Shown: positions 51,472 to 61,200 of the stretch, in pieces
Position numbering within the stretch: the stretch's first letter is position 1
How the letters are laid out: each line of letters opens with the position of its first letter
Assembly: GCA_028292505.1 (NCBI GenBank)
Contig: JAQGMF010000007.1
Coordinates: 1 to 61,708 of the forward strand
Reading direction: 5' to 3'
Origin: Rhodocyclales bacterium
Lineage (GTDB): Bacteria; Pseudomonadota; Gammaproteobacteria; Burkholderiales; Rhodocyclaceae
DNA length: 61,708 nt
Notes under the pieces: generated by a model
What the model saw: the letters and a program-made list of their open reading frames with translations, nothing else
The model's database searches: none
Told to the model about the DNA's origin: nothing
Translations under genes and position numbers: made by a program

Positions 51472-53076
51472 ATGGTAAAGCCAAAAAAAGCATCGCGTAA
51501 CAGCACCGGCAATGGCGCAACATCTGAAGAGGTGACGTCTCCCATAGCGGAGAATTTCTTCACGCGTCGCGTGACGCCGCTGATCGAACGCGTGCCGCCT
51601 TGGGCGCGCACGACGCTTTGCCTGTTGATCGTGCTGATCGCCGCGACCTGCGCCTATGTCGTCGGCAAGGCCGAGCCACCATACCCGTTCTGGGACGAGA
51701 ACTATCACATGACCTCCGCGCAGCGCTACATCGAGGGCATCGGCCACTTCGAGCCGCATCCGCCGCTGGCGCTGCTGTTGATTGCCGCTGGCGAGAAACT
51801 TTCCGGCGCCAATGCACACATCGATAAACATGTACTTGTCATAGAGAAGTACATCAGCGGCGACAAGCTGCCCCCCAAATTCTCCTTTGCAGGTCTGCGC
51901 CTGGCGCCTAGCCTGTTTGCCGCTTTTGGCGCCCTGCTGTTCTTCGGCCTGCTGCGCACACTGACCGGCGATCGGCTGGTGGCCCTCCTATTCACCACGC
52001 TGTACGTGTTTGAAAACGCCTACGTGGTGCACTTCCGTGCAGTGCAGCTGGACGCCATCCAGATGTTTTTCTCGCTGGCAACCATCTGGCAATTCGTGCG
52101 CTTGTGGAAGCGTCCCGCCCCCCTCTCGTGGCGCGACTACGCCTGGCTCGGCGTGCTGTGCGGCCTGGCGATCATGGCCAAGATCAATGCAGCACTGCTG
52201 CTGATCATCTTCCCGATGCTCTATTTCAAGGGCGCCTACGCCTTTCCCATCCGATCGCCCGCAGCGCTGACACGCGACTTCCTCGCCAAGAGCGGCGCAA
52301 GCATCGTGGCGATTCTGGCGGTGGTGTTCATCATTTTTGCGATACACGGCGCTATCGGCCGCAAGCTGCCCGATCCGGAAAGCCCGGCCGGCAAGCAAGA
52401 CATCGAGAATATGTCACCGACATACAAGGAATATCTTGCCCTGCACCAGTCGCTCACGCCAGGGGTGGTCATGGCGATCACCGCTGACTACTTCAAGTTC
52501 ATGGACAAGGACCACCTTGGCGTTCCCAAACTGGATGTCTGCAAGCCCGGCGAAAACGGCTCGCATCCGCTGCACTGGCTGGTCATGGACAAGACCATCA
52601 ACTACCGCTGGGATTCGGCCGACAACAAGACCAGCTACGTGCAATTGGTCGGCAACGAATTCAGCTGGTTCCTGGGGCTGGGCGCGCTGATATTGTCGAT
52701 CGCGTTGATCATCAATCACCGCGCCTTCAGGAACCCGATCGGCAATCGCCAGACCTATCACCTGATCGAAGTATTCACCGGCCTGTATGCCACCTTCATG
52801 GTGCTGCACCTGTATTTCGGCACCCAGCGGGTGATGTACCTGTACCACTACTTCCTCGGCCTGCTGATCACTTACGTGCTCATCGTGCTGCAGTGGCAAT
52901 ACCTGACCGATCTGCACGCGCTCAAGGCACGCACCCGGCTGTGGATCGCTGGCGGCATCACGCTGGCAGTCTGCCTCTCGTTTGCCTTCTTTGCGCCGCT
53001 GAGCAATCACAGCCCACTGACTCACGACCAATGCGAGGCGCGCAATATCTTTACGCACATCGTTGACTGCCAATAA
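51472..53076 (+). CDS. Family-39-like membrane glycosyltransferase (PMT/ArnT-like)
   Basis: 534 residues, ten or more membrane helices. The PMT/GT39 feature is the acidic pair after the first helix (PFWDENYHMTSAQRYI, with GHFEPHPPLALLLIAAGEKL), followed by FAGLRLAPSLFAAFGALLFF. The C-terminal helices include TYHLIEVFTGLYATFMVLHL. It would move a sugar from a polyprenyl-phosphate donor to a protein or lipid in the periplasm. The first ~30 residues are Ser/Thr/Asn-rich and cytoplasmic. Confidence 0.8.
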   Translation: MVKPKKASRNSTGNGATSEEVTSPIAENFFTRRVTPLIERVPPWARTTLCLLIVLIAATCAYVVGKAEPPYPFWDENYHMTSAQRYIEGIGHFEPHPPLALLLIAAGEKLSGANAHIDKHVLVIEKYISGDKLPPKFSFAGLRLAPSLFAAFGALLFFGLLRTLTGDRLVALLFTTLYVFENAYVVHFRAVQLDAIQMFFSLATIWQFVRLWKRPAPLSWRDYAWLGVLCGLAIMAKINAALLLIIFPMLYFKGAYAFPIRSPAALTRDFLAKSGASIVAILAVVFIIFAIHGAIGRKLPDPESPAGKQDIENMSPTYKEYLALHQSLTPGVVMAITADYFKFMDKDHLGVPKLDVCKPGENGSHPLHWLVMDKTINYRWDSADNKTSYVQLVGNEFSWFLGLGALILSIALIINHRAFRNPIGNRQTYHLIEVFTGLYATFMVLHLYFGTQRVMYLYHYFLGLLITYVLIVLQWQYLTDLHALKARTRLWIAGGITLAVCLSFAFFAPLSNHSPLTHDQCEARNIFTHIVDCQ

Positions 53077-53116
53077 GGCAGGGCGGCTTTGGCGGTCCGC
53101 CATGATGACCATGGAG

Positions 53117-53141
53117 CCGCGCCAGCATTAAAGTGGCGCGG
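53117..53141. other. Inverted repeat in the glycosyltransferase-53307 gap
   Basis: CCGCGCCA / TGGCGCGG (8-base perfect stem) with a 9-base loop. It has no T run. The whole 230-base gap (53077-53306) shows no gene; a promoter for the secretion cluster probably lies here but I cannot name its elements. Confidence 0.45.
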
Positions 53142-53306
53142 CCTGGCGGCCGTTAAAGCATGAGTTGCCCCCTATTGCTCCGGACAGCGTGATCTGGCGT
53201 GGCTTTTGTCACGAACCCAGATATCGAAAAAACGCATCCGATGATCGTGTCCCCAGGCCTGATCGCAAGCTGTTAGATTCGGGGTGCCTTGTAAAAGCGA
53301 GTCGCC

Positions 53307-53642
53307 ATGCCGTTTGTACGCAGAAATGCCGAAGGTCGTATCGTCGCCCTACTGGACGGGGAGGAGGCTGCCTCCTTTCCCGGCAATAGTGTTGAGCAGT
53401 TGCCGGGCACACACCCGGAAGTCGTGGCATTCCTTGGTACCGACCCCGCCGAAAGCTTCAATGGACTGGACGCCAGCTTCATCCGCGTCATGGAAGATCT
53501 GATCGATGTGCTGATCGAAAAAGGCGTGCTGCGCCTCACCGATCTGCCCGGCGACGCACAGCGCAAGTTGCTGGAGCGCAAGGACATGCGCCGCAAACTA
53601 CAGGGCGCACTTGACCTTCTGGGTGATCGCGATGTCATCTGA
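53307..53642 (+). CDS. Small conserved-looking protein before the type I secretion genes
   Basis: 111 residues. MPFVRRNAEGRIVALLDGEE, then acidic and helical segments (SFIRVMEDLIDVLIEKGVLR) and a basic KLLERKDMRRKLQGALDLLG. Proteins of this shape recur next to Lap-like secretion systems and other gene clusters in betaproteobacteria; their function is unknown to me. About 70 bases separate it from the ABC transporter gene. Confidence 0.65.
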   Translation: MPFVRRNAEGRIVALLDGEEAASFPGNSVEQLPGTHPEVVAFLGTDPAESFNGLDASFIRVMEDLIDVLIEKGVLRLTDLPGDAQRKLLERKDMRRKLQGALDLLGDRDVI

Positions 53643-53711
53643 ATACTCATCTGAGTACAATCGACACGTTCGGATACCGGGTGCCAACCCGGCAAACAAG
53701 GTGACTAGCCG

Positions 53712-55922
53712 ATGAGCGAATCACAACCTACTATCTTGCAGACCGAACCCACTGCACCTGCCGCCGGCGTGGCGCCGACGAGCACGTGGCGTATCAATCC
53801 CCATACCACGCACGTTGACCCGCTGGTCAGCTGCCTGGTGCTGCTGACACGCCACTTTGGTCATCCATGGACGGCCGAAGCCCTGGTAGCTGGCCTGCCT
53901 TGCGTGGACCACCTGTTGCCCCCGTCGCAGTTGTCACGTGCGGCGAGTCGCGCCGGCCTTTCGGTCAGTCTTGCGCGTCGGCCGCTCGGGCATCTGCGCG
54001 AACATCACCTGCCCGCACTGCTGCTATTGCATGACAAGCACGCCTGCCTGTTGCTGGAGCGCCGCCTCGACGGCACCTGTCTGATCCGCGAGCCCGAATC
54101 CCCCGAGGCCGTACACGAAATCCCGCTTGCCCAGCTCGAAGCGAGTTATACCGGCACCGTGGCGATCATCAAGCCGCGCTTCCGTTTCGATGCGCGCACG
54201 CCCGAAGTCGGCAAAGTGCGTGGCCGTCACTGGTTCTGGGGCGCGCTGTTCGCCAACTGGCGCCTGTACCGCGACGCGCTGCTGGCCGCCTTGTTGATCA
54301 ATATCTTCGCCACGATCATCCCGCTGTATTCGATGAACGTATATGACCGTGTCGTACCCAACCACGCGCTCGAAACGCTATGGGTACTGTCACTCGGTGC
54401 GCTATTGATGCTGTTCTTCGATCTGACGCTGCGCACCCTGCGCGCCTACATCATCGACACCGCCAGCAAACGCATCGATGTCAGCCTGTCGGCACTGATC
54501 ATGGAACGCGTGCTCGGCGTCAGACTCTCGTCGCGGCCTGTATCCGTCGGCTCGTTTGCGGCCAACCTGAAAGCCTTTGAAGGCGTGCGCGATTTCGTGG
54601 CGTCGGCAACGGTCACGGCCCTCATCGACCTGCCCTTCGTGCTGATCTTCCTATTCGTGCTGATCTGGATCTCACCGTGGATGTCCATACCGGCCCTGGT
54701 CGGCATGGTGCTGGTGGTCGGCACGGCGTGGATTACGCAAGCGAAAATGCACGAGCTGACCGAGACAACCTATCGCGCCAGCGCACAGCGCAATGCCACG
54801 CTCATCGAGAGTCTGGTCGGGCTGGAGACCATCAAGACGTTGGGCGCCGAAGGCGAGTTCCAACGCCGTTGGGAGCGCGCCACGCAGTTCATCGCGCAAG
54901 TCAGCAATCGCACCCGCCTGCTCTCTTCGGGCACGGTGAATTTTTCGCAAACGATTTCGCAACTGGTCAACATCACCACCATCATGACAGGTGTATATCT
55001 GCTGTCGGATGGCAAGATCACCATGGGTGCCATCATCGCCTCGAGCATGTTGTCGGGCCGCGCGCTGGCACCGCTGGGCCAGGTGGCGGGCCTGATGATG
55101 CAGTTCCAGGGGGCGCGTACCGGCATGACCTCGCTGGAGTCGCAGATGAAGCTCCCCGTCGAGCGCCCCGACGATGCGCCCTTCGTGCACCGACCGCAAT
55201 TTCAGGGCGACATCGAATTCAAGGACGTGGCTTTCGCCTATCCGGGCCGCGACCAGAAAGTGTTGCGCAAGGTCTCGTTCAAGATCAAGGCCGGTGAGAA
55301 GGTCGGCATCATCGGTCGCATCGGTTCGGGCAAGACGACGCTGGAAAAACTCATCCTTGGCCTGTACCAGCCGACCGAAGGTGCCGTCCTCATCGACGGC
55401 GTGGACGCGCGCCAGATCGACCCGGCCGAACTGCGCCGCGCTATCGGCTTCGTGCCGCAAGACGTGACGCTGTTCTATGGCTCGCTCAAATACAACATCG
55501 CCATGGGCGCCCCGTTCGCCGATGACAGCACCATACTCGCGGCGGCGGAGCTGGCCGGTGTATCGGAATTCGCCAACGCGCATCCGCAGGGCTTCGACAT
55601 GCTCATCGGCGAGCGTGGCGAGTCGCTCTCTGGCGGCCAGCGCCAGACCGTGGCGATTGCACGCGCCATGATCACCGACCCGCCCATCCTGCTACTCGAC
55701 GAGCCCAGCGCCAGCATGGACCACCAGAGTGAGGAACAGCTCAAACAGCGCCTGCGCAATTTCGCCGTGCGCAAGACCGTTGTGCTCGTCACTCACCGCA
55801 CCTCGCTGCTGGACATGGTGGATCGCCTGATCGTCGTCGACAGCGGCACCATCGTGGCCGACGGACCGAAAGCACAGGTCGTCGAGGCCTTGCAACATGG
55901 CCGTATCGGGAGAGCGGCATGA
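53712..55922 (+). CDS. Type I secretion ABC transporter (LapB/LssB-like)
   Basis: 736 residues. An N-terminal C39-like domain (~45-160; DPLVSCLVLLTRHFGHPWTA and LHDKHACLLLERR) precedes six membrane helices and the ATPase with Walker A GRIGSGKTTLEKLILGLYQP, signature ESLSGGQRQTVAIARAM and Walker B PILLLDEPSASMD. Lap-type transporters keep a C39-like domain without peptidase activity; here a Cys is present but activity is unclear. Exports the giant adhesin downstream. Overlaps the membrane-fusion gene. Confidence 0.9.
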   Translation: MSESQPTILQTEPTAPAAGVAPTSTWRINPHTTHVDPLVSCLVLLTRHFGHPWTAEALVAGLPCVDHLLPPSQLSRAASRAGLSVSLARRPLGHLREHHLPALLLLHDKHACLLLERRLDGTCLIREPESPEAVHEIPLAQLEASYTGTVAIIKPRFRFDARTPEVGKVRGRHWFWGALFANWRLYRDALLAALLINIFATIIPLYSMNVYDRVVPNHALETLWVLSLGALLMLFFDLTLRTLRAYIIDTASKRIDVSLSALIMERVLGVRLSSRPVSVGSFAANLKAFEGVRDFVASATVTALIDLPFVLIFLFVLIWISPWMSIPALVGMVLVVGTAWITQAKMHELTETTYRASAQRNATLIESLVGLETIKTLGAEGEFQRRWERATQFIAQVSNRTRLLSSGTVNFSQTISQLVNITTIMTGVYLLSDGKITMGAIIASSMLSGRALAPLGQVAGLMMQFQGARTGMTSLESQMKLPVERPDDAPFVHRPQFQGDIEFKDVAFAYPGRDQKVLRKVSFKIKAGEKVGIIGRIGSGKTTLEKLILGLYQPTEGAVLIDGVDARQIDPAELRRAIGFVPQDVTLFYGSLKYNIAMGAPFADDSTILAAAELAGVSEFANAHPQGFDMLIGERGESLSGGQRQTVAIARAMITDPPILLLDEPSASMDHQSEEQLKQRLRNFAVRKTVVLVTHRTSLLDMVDRLIVVDSGTIVADGPKAQVVEALQHGRIGRAA

Positions 55923-57301
55923 ACATTTTTCAGAGCATCTACCTACGCTTCTCTTCCGCTTATGACAAATTCATGTCGCGGACAGAGCAGATGGCCAGCT
56001 ACGCCGAAGACGATTTCGAGGCCGACGCCAACTGGGCCATCAACGAACAAACACCACGTGGCGCGCGCCTTGCGGTATGGACAGCCGGGCTGTTCCTGCT
56101 GGCGCTGATCGTCTGGGCGGCGCTGGCCCAGCTCGACGAAGTCACACGCGGTGAAGGCAAGGTCATCCCATCGCGGCAGGTGCAGATCCTGCAGAGTCTG
56201 GACGGCGGCATCGTCGAGGAAATCCGCGTCGCGGAAGGTCAGGTGGTCAAGGCTGGCGATGTGCTGCTAAAGATCGATCCGACACGTTCCATTTCTTCGC
56301 TGAATGAAAACCGGGCCGACTACCTGTCGCTGCAGGCCAAGGCCTCACGCCTGCGCGCACTGGCCGAAGGCAAGCCTTTCGTGGCGCCCCCCGACGTGCA
56401 GTCGCAAGCGCCGGAAAACGTAAACCAGGAGCGCTTCCTGTACGAATCCAAGCGTTCGGAACTGGAAGCCAATATCGGCATCGCACGCCAGCAGTTGACG
56501 CAACGCGGTCAGGAACTGGCCGAGATGAAAGTGCGACGCGACAGCTCGTCGCAGAGCCTTGATCTGACACAGGCGGAGCTCGACAAGACGCGCCCGCTGT
56601 TCAAGACCGGCGCCGTTTCCGAAGTCGAATTGTTGCGCCTGGAACGCGACGTGGCGCGCTACAAGGGCGAACGCGATTCGGCCAGCGCACAGATTCCGCG
56701 CATCGAATCGGCAATGGCCGAAGCGCAACGCAAGATCCAGGAAGTCGAACTGACTTTTCGCAACCAGGCGCGCACCGAACTCTCCGACACTGTTGCAAAA
56801 CTTTCGCGTCTCAGCGAAGGCAGCGTCGGCTTGGCTGACCGCGTCAAGCAGACCGATATCCGCTCGCCGGTCAACGGCACCGTCAAGCAGTTACTGGTCA
56901 ACACAGTGGGCGGCGTCGTGCAGCCCGGCAAGGAGGTAATCGCTATCGTGCCGAGCGACGATGCCCTGCTGCTCGAAGCCCGCGTATCGCCGCGCGACAT
57001 TGCCTTCTTGCGCCCCGGACAGCCCGCGCTGGTCAAGTTCACCGCCTACGATTTCTCCATTTATGGCGGGCTGGACGCCAAGCTCGAACACATCGGCGCG
57101 GACACCATCACCGATGAAAAGGGCAATGCGTTTTACATCGTGCGCGTGCGCACGGTGACCACGCAGCTGGGCAAGCAGAAGCTGCCGATCATTCCCGGCA
57201 TGGTCGCGGAAGTCGACATTCTGACCGGCAAGAAATCCATCCTCTCCTACTTGCTCAAACCCGTGCTCAGAGCCCGAGCAACGGCGCTGACGGAAAGATG
57301 A
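55919..57301 (+). CDS. HlyD-family membrane fusion protein (LapC-like)
   Basis: 460 residues. One membrane helix at ~55-75 (VWTAGLFLLALIVWAALAQL), then EVTRGEGKVIPSRQVQILQS (barrel-sandwich entry), long coiled coils (~100-300) and the closing lipoyl part with KQTDIRSPVNGTVKQLLVNT and VVQPGKEVIAIVPSDDALLL. Bridges the ABC transporter to a TolC-like channel, which is not in the window. ATGA overlaps link it to both neighbours. Confidence 0.92.
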   Translation: MNIFQSIYLRFSSAYDKFMSRTEQMASYAEDDFEADANWAINEQTPRGARLAVWTAGLFLLALIVWAALAQLDEVTRGEGKVIPSRQVQILQSLDGGIVEEIRVAEGQVVKAGDVLLKIDPTRSISSLNENRADYLSLQAKASRLRALAEGKPFVAPPDVQSQAPENVNQERFLYESKRSELEANIGIARQQLTQRGQELAEMKVRRDSSSQSLDLTQAELDKTRPLFKTGAVSEVELLRLERDVARYKGERDSASAQIPRIESAMAEAQRKIQEVELTFRNQARTELSDTVAKLSRLSEGSVGLADRVKQTDIRSPVNGTVKQLLVNTVGGVVQPGKEVIAIVPSDDALLLEARVSPRDIAFLRPGQPALVKFTAYDFSIYGGLDAKLEHIGADTITDEKGNAFYIVRVRTVTTQLGKQKLPIIPGMVAEVDILTGKKSILSYLLKPVLRARATALTER

Positions 57302-57948
57302 TGCGTCGTCTCGACAGCCCCTCGCTGCATATCTTCACGGCAGACGAAACAGTGTTCCATCGCATCCGCGAAATGGGTACGCTGGGCGACGCCCACTGGC
57401 ATGCCAAGCGCCTGACGAATCCCGTCGAACTCGACAACCTGCCCGTTGGCAGCCTGGTGATGATCGACAGCGCGCATGCGCAGCGACCGGACTGGAATGA
57501 CACGCGCTGGCGCGCCTGGGCGGGCCACCTGTCCATCATCGTCCTCAGCAGCGAGCCGCGCGATGACGAAGGCATACTCGCAATGGATTCCGGCGCCTCT
57601 GGATACTGCAACGCCTACGCCAACGAAGCCACGCTGCGGCAAGTCGTCGAAGTGGTCGCCAGTGGTGAGCTGTGGGTCGGCCGCAGCCTGCTCACACGCT
57701 TGCTGCGCGGCGTCAGCCAGAACCTGGGCAAGAGCGCCGCGCCGACAAGCGATGCGTGGCGCAAGGCACTCACCGAACGCGAAGTCGAGGTCGCCACCAT
57801 GGCGGCGCAAGGCGCATCCAATCTGGGTATCGCCGAAGTCCTCGGCATTACCGAGCGCACCGTCAAGGCGCACCTTACCTCCATCTTCGAAAAACTCGAC
57901 ATTGCCGATCGCCTGCAACTGGCGCTCAGGGTGCACGGCGTCAAATAA
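57298..57948 (+). CDS. LuxR/NarL-type regulator with degenerate receiver
   Basis: 216 residues. The N-terminal ~130 residues look like a receiver fold (SLVMIDSAHAQRP with a possible phospho-Asp, LSIIVLSSEPRDD), but one member of the N-terminal acidic pair and the conserved Lys (here GASGYCNAYANE) are not visible, so phosphorylation is doubtful. The C-terminal HTH is typical: LTEREVEVATMAAQGASNLG, IAEVLGITERTVKAHLTSIF. Cotranscribed with the secretion genes, it probably controls the adhesin or its own operon. Confidence 0.85.
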   Translation: MMRRLDSPSLHIFTADETVFHRIREMGTLGDAHWHAKRLTNPVELDNLPVGSLVMIDSAHAQRPDWNDTRWRAWAGHLSIIVLSSEPRDDEGILAMDSGASGYCNAYANEATLRQVVEVVASGELWVGRSLLTRLLRGVSQNLGKSAAPTSDAWRKALTEREVEVATMAAQGASNLGIAEVLGITERTVKAHLTSIFEKLDIADRLQLALRVHGVK

Positions 57949-57971
57949 AAAACTGCCCTTCGCAAAGACAA

Positions 57972-57999
57972 CGTCATTCCCGCCTGCGCGGGAATAACG
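57972..57999. repeat. REP-like palindrome, second copy
   Basis: ACGTCATTCCCGC...GCGGGAATAACG with loop CTGC: the same GTCATTCCCGC family as at 49386-49415, with one stem mismatch. It follows the LuxR-type gene and may end the secretion operon before the adhesin. Confidence 0.72.
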
Positions 58000-58145
58000 G
58001 AGTTGAGGCCGTCCATCACGATCGAGCGTGATGAAAATCACGCCCGCACCGCCCTTTTCCCCCGGATTTAAACCCTACCTGTACCTGGGTACGATGCGCC
58101 GCCGCGTGCATGTCTTTAGTCTCTCCTGCCATAGACGTTAAAAGT

Positions 58146-58175
58146 GGTGGGACTCCGTCCGAATCCGGTCCCGCC
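58146..58175 (+). other. Hairpin in the adhesin leader
   Basis: GGTGGGAC / GTCCCGCC (8 pairs with one G-T) around a 14-base loop, about 35 bases before the adhesin start. The whole 57949-58210 gap has no gene; it holds the REP unit, this hairpin and the short palindrome GTACCTGGGTAC (58090-58101), a possible protein-binding site. Confidence 0.4.
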
Positions 58176-58210
58176 CAAATATTTGATCCGCGCTTCCCGC
58201 TGGAGTCACC

Positions 58211-61200
58211 ATGGCTGAAATGAATAATCCGCAGTTGCAAGGCACCGTTCAACACATCGAGGGCAATGCCTGGCTGAGGCTGCCCGATGGCAAGATGATC
58301 GTGCTCAAGGTGGGTGATCACATCAACCCCGGCGACGTCATCGTCACGGACCACAATGCCCACGTCGAACTCGCGCGGCCGAACGGCGCGGTACTGGACA
58401 TCGGCCCGGATCGCACCCTGCTCGCAGATCAGGACGTATTGAGCCAAAGCGCGCCAGATCGATCCGAAGCAGCGATCCTGCCGCTCGGCACCGATGCAGA
58501 ACGCGTCATCGCGGCTTTGAATGCCGGCCAGGATCCGTTCGCTATCGTTGACCCCGCCGAGGCCGGATTGATCGCTGGCGGCCAGGACAGTGGCCATGGC
58601 TTTGTGCGTCTGTTGCGTATCACCGAAGGTGTCACCGCGACGACTTTCGATGCCACTTCGGGCAGCACCCAGACCGAACTTCTGCCACCGCATGGCGCTG
58701 ATCCAGTACTGCAGCAACAAGCCCTTACGCCCACTCCCCCCCCCGCGCCGGATAGTCTAGTGCTCAGCACTTCTGGCGGTACGATCAGCGAGGGTGGCAG
58801 CATCGTTTACACGGTCAGTGCCGGCGCGCCGGTCAGCGGCACTCCGCTCGTCATCACACTCAGCTCGGGCACGACGATCACAATTCCTGTCGGCGCCAGC
58901 AGCGCCAGCAGCACGCCGGTTCCTGTTCGCAGCGACGATGTTTACATCGAGGGCCCCCAATCGATCACGGCGAGCATTACCTCGGCAACGGGCGGTACGT
59001 TCAGCACGTATGAAGCGGGCTCACCCGTCACGACGGTGGTGAACGACGATGCCGACACAACGACGGTCACCCTGGCTGCAACACCCTCGGCAACTGAAGG
59101 CGGCAATATCGTTTACACCGCCACGCTCAGCAACCCGGCCGCAACACCCGTCACCGTTGCACTGTCCAACGGCGCCCACATCACGATCGCCCCCGGCGCC
59201 GTCAGTGGCACGGTCACGGTTGCCGCACCGGCAGACGATGTATATGTCAATAGCGTACCCGTTACCACTGCCATCGTCAGCGCAAGCGGCGGTGGTTTTG
59301 AAAATCTGGTGCCCGATACGACACCGGCATCGACCACCATCAACGACACGGTCAACACCACCACGGTTACGTTGAGCGCCCCCGCCACCGCCATCGAAGC
59401 CGGCACCATCACCTATTCCGCCAGCGTCGACCACGCGGTCACCGGCAGTCCACTGGTGCTGACGCTGTCCAACGGCACAACAATCACCATCCCGGTCGGC
59501 AGTAGCACCGGGACCAGTGCACCGATCGTTGCGCGCACTGACGACGTCTATACGCAAGGCAGCACGGCCGTGCCTGTCAGTATCACCTCGCATACGGGTG
59601 GTAACTTCGAGGCGCTCGACACCAGCAGCACCGCGACGACTTCCGTCACCGACGACAGCGATGCGACAACGGTATCGCTTTCCGCAACACCGACCGTTGC
59701 CGAAGGCGGCTCGATCACTTACACCGCCACGCTGACGAGTGCTGCCGCATCGCCCGTCACAGTCACGCTCGATAATGGCGCTGTCATTACCATCGCCGCG
59801 GGTGCTCTGACCGGCAATGTCGCAGTCGCGGCGCCGGGCGATGATGTGTATGTCGATGCAGCACCCGTCAGCGCTGCGATTACCACGGCCACCGGTGGCG
59901 GTTTCGAGAACCTTGTGGTCAATGCCACGCCTGTAACAACAAATATTCCCGACACGATTGACACAGTCACGGCCACGCTCGGCGCGACACCGAGTGTCGT
60001 CGAAGGTGGCTCGATCACTTACACGGTTAACCTGCCTGTAAACGTGACGGGCTCCGCAGTCGTTGCAACACTCTCGAATGGCCTGACGATCACTATTCCC
60101 GTCGGCAGCAATACAGGCACAGCCAGTGTGCCTGCTGGAGACAATGTGTATGCTGGCGGCGGCAGTGCAACAGCTAGCATCACCGGCATTTCCGGCGGCA
60201 ACTTCGAACATCTCGTGGCCAGCAGCACGCCAGCGGCCACGACAATCACCGATGACAGCGACACAACGACCGTCTCGCTTTCCGCAACGCCGACCGTTGC
60301 CGAAGGCGGCTCGATCACTTACACCGCTACGCTGACGAGTGCTGCCGCATCGCCGGTTACCGTCACGCTCGATAATGGCGCTGTCATTACCATCGCGACG
60401 GGCGCTCTGACTGGCAATGTCGCGGTCGCGGCGCCGGGCGATGATGTGTATGTCGATGCTGCGCCCGTCAGTGCCAAGATTGCCGGCGCCACGGGCGGCG
60501 GTTTTGAGAACCTTGTAGTCAATGCAACGCCTGCGACAACAAACGTCCCCGATACCATTGACACGACCACAGTCTCGCTTTCCGCAACACCGACCGTTGC
60601 CGAAGGCGGTTCGATCACTTACACCGCCACACTGACAAGTGCCGCCGCGTCGCCGGTTACCGTCACGCTAAATAATGGCGCTGTCATTACCATCGCAGCG
60701 GGCGCTCTAACTGGCAATGTCGCGGTCGCGGCGCCGGGCGACGATGTGTATGTCGATGCAGCACCCGTCAGCGCCGCGATTGCTACGGCCACGGGCGGCG
60801 GTTTCGAGAACCTTGTGGTCAACGCCACGCCTGTAACAACAAATATTCCCGACACGATTGACACGGTGACAGCCACGCTCAGTGCGACACCGAGCGTCGT
60901 CGAAGGCGGCACGATCACCTATACCGTTACGCTGCCTGCAATGGTCACCGGCTCGCCGGTTGTGGCAACGCTTTCCAACGGCGCGACGATCACCATCCCG
61001 GTTGGTAGCAATACCGGCACGGCCAATGTGACAGCGGCCGATGATGTGTATGCGGGCGGCGGCAGTGCGACGGCGACCATCACGACAATTTCTGGTGGCA
61101 ATTTCGAGCACCTCGTTGCCAGTAGTGCACCTGCGACAAGCACGCTCACCGACGACAGCGATGCGACGACTGTCTCGCTTGCAGCCACGCCAACCGTTGC

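Noticed and set aside
49386..57999. The two GTCATTCCCGC palindromes as a CRISPR array or IS ends
   Set aside because: Only two copies 8.6 kb apart, each a self-contained hairpin in an intergenic gap, without regular spacers, transposase gene or target duplications.
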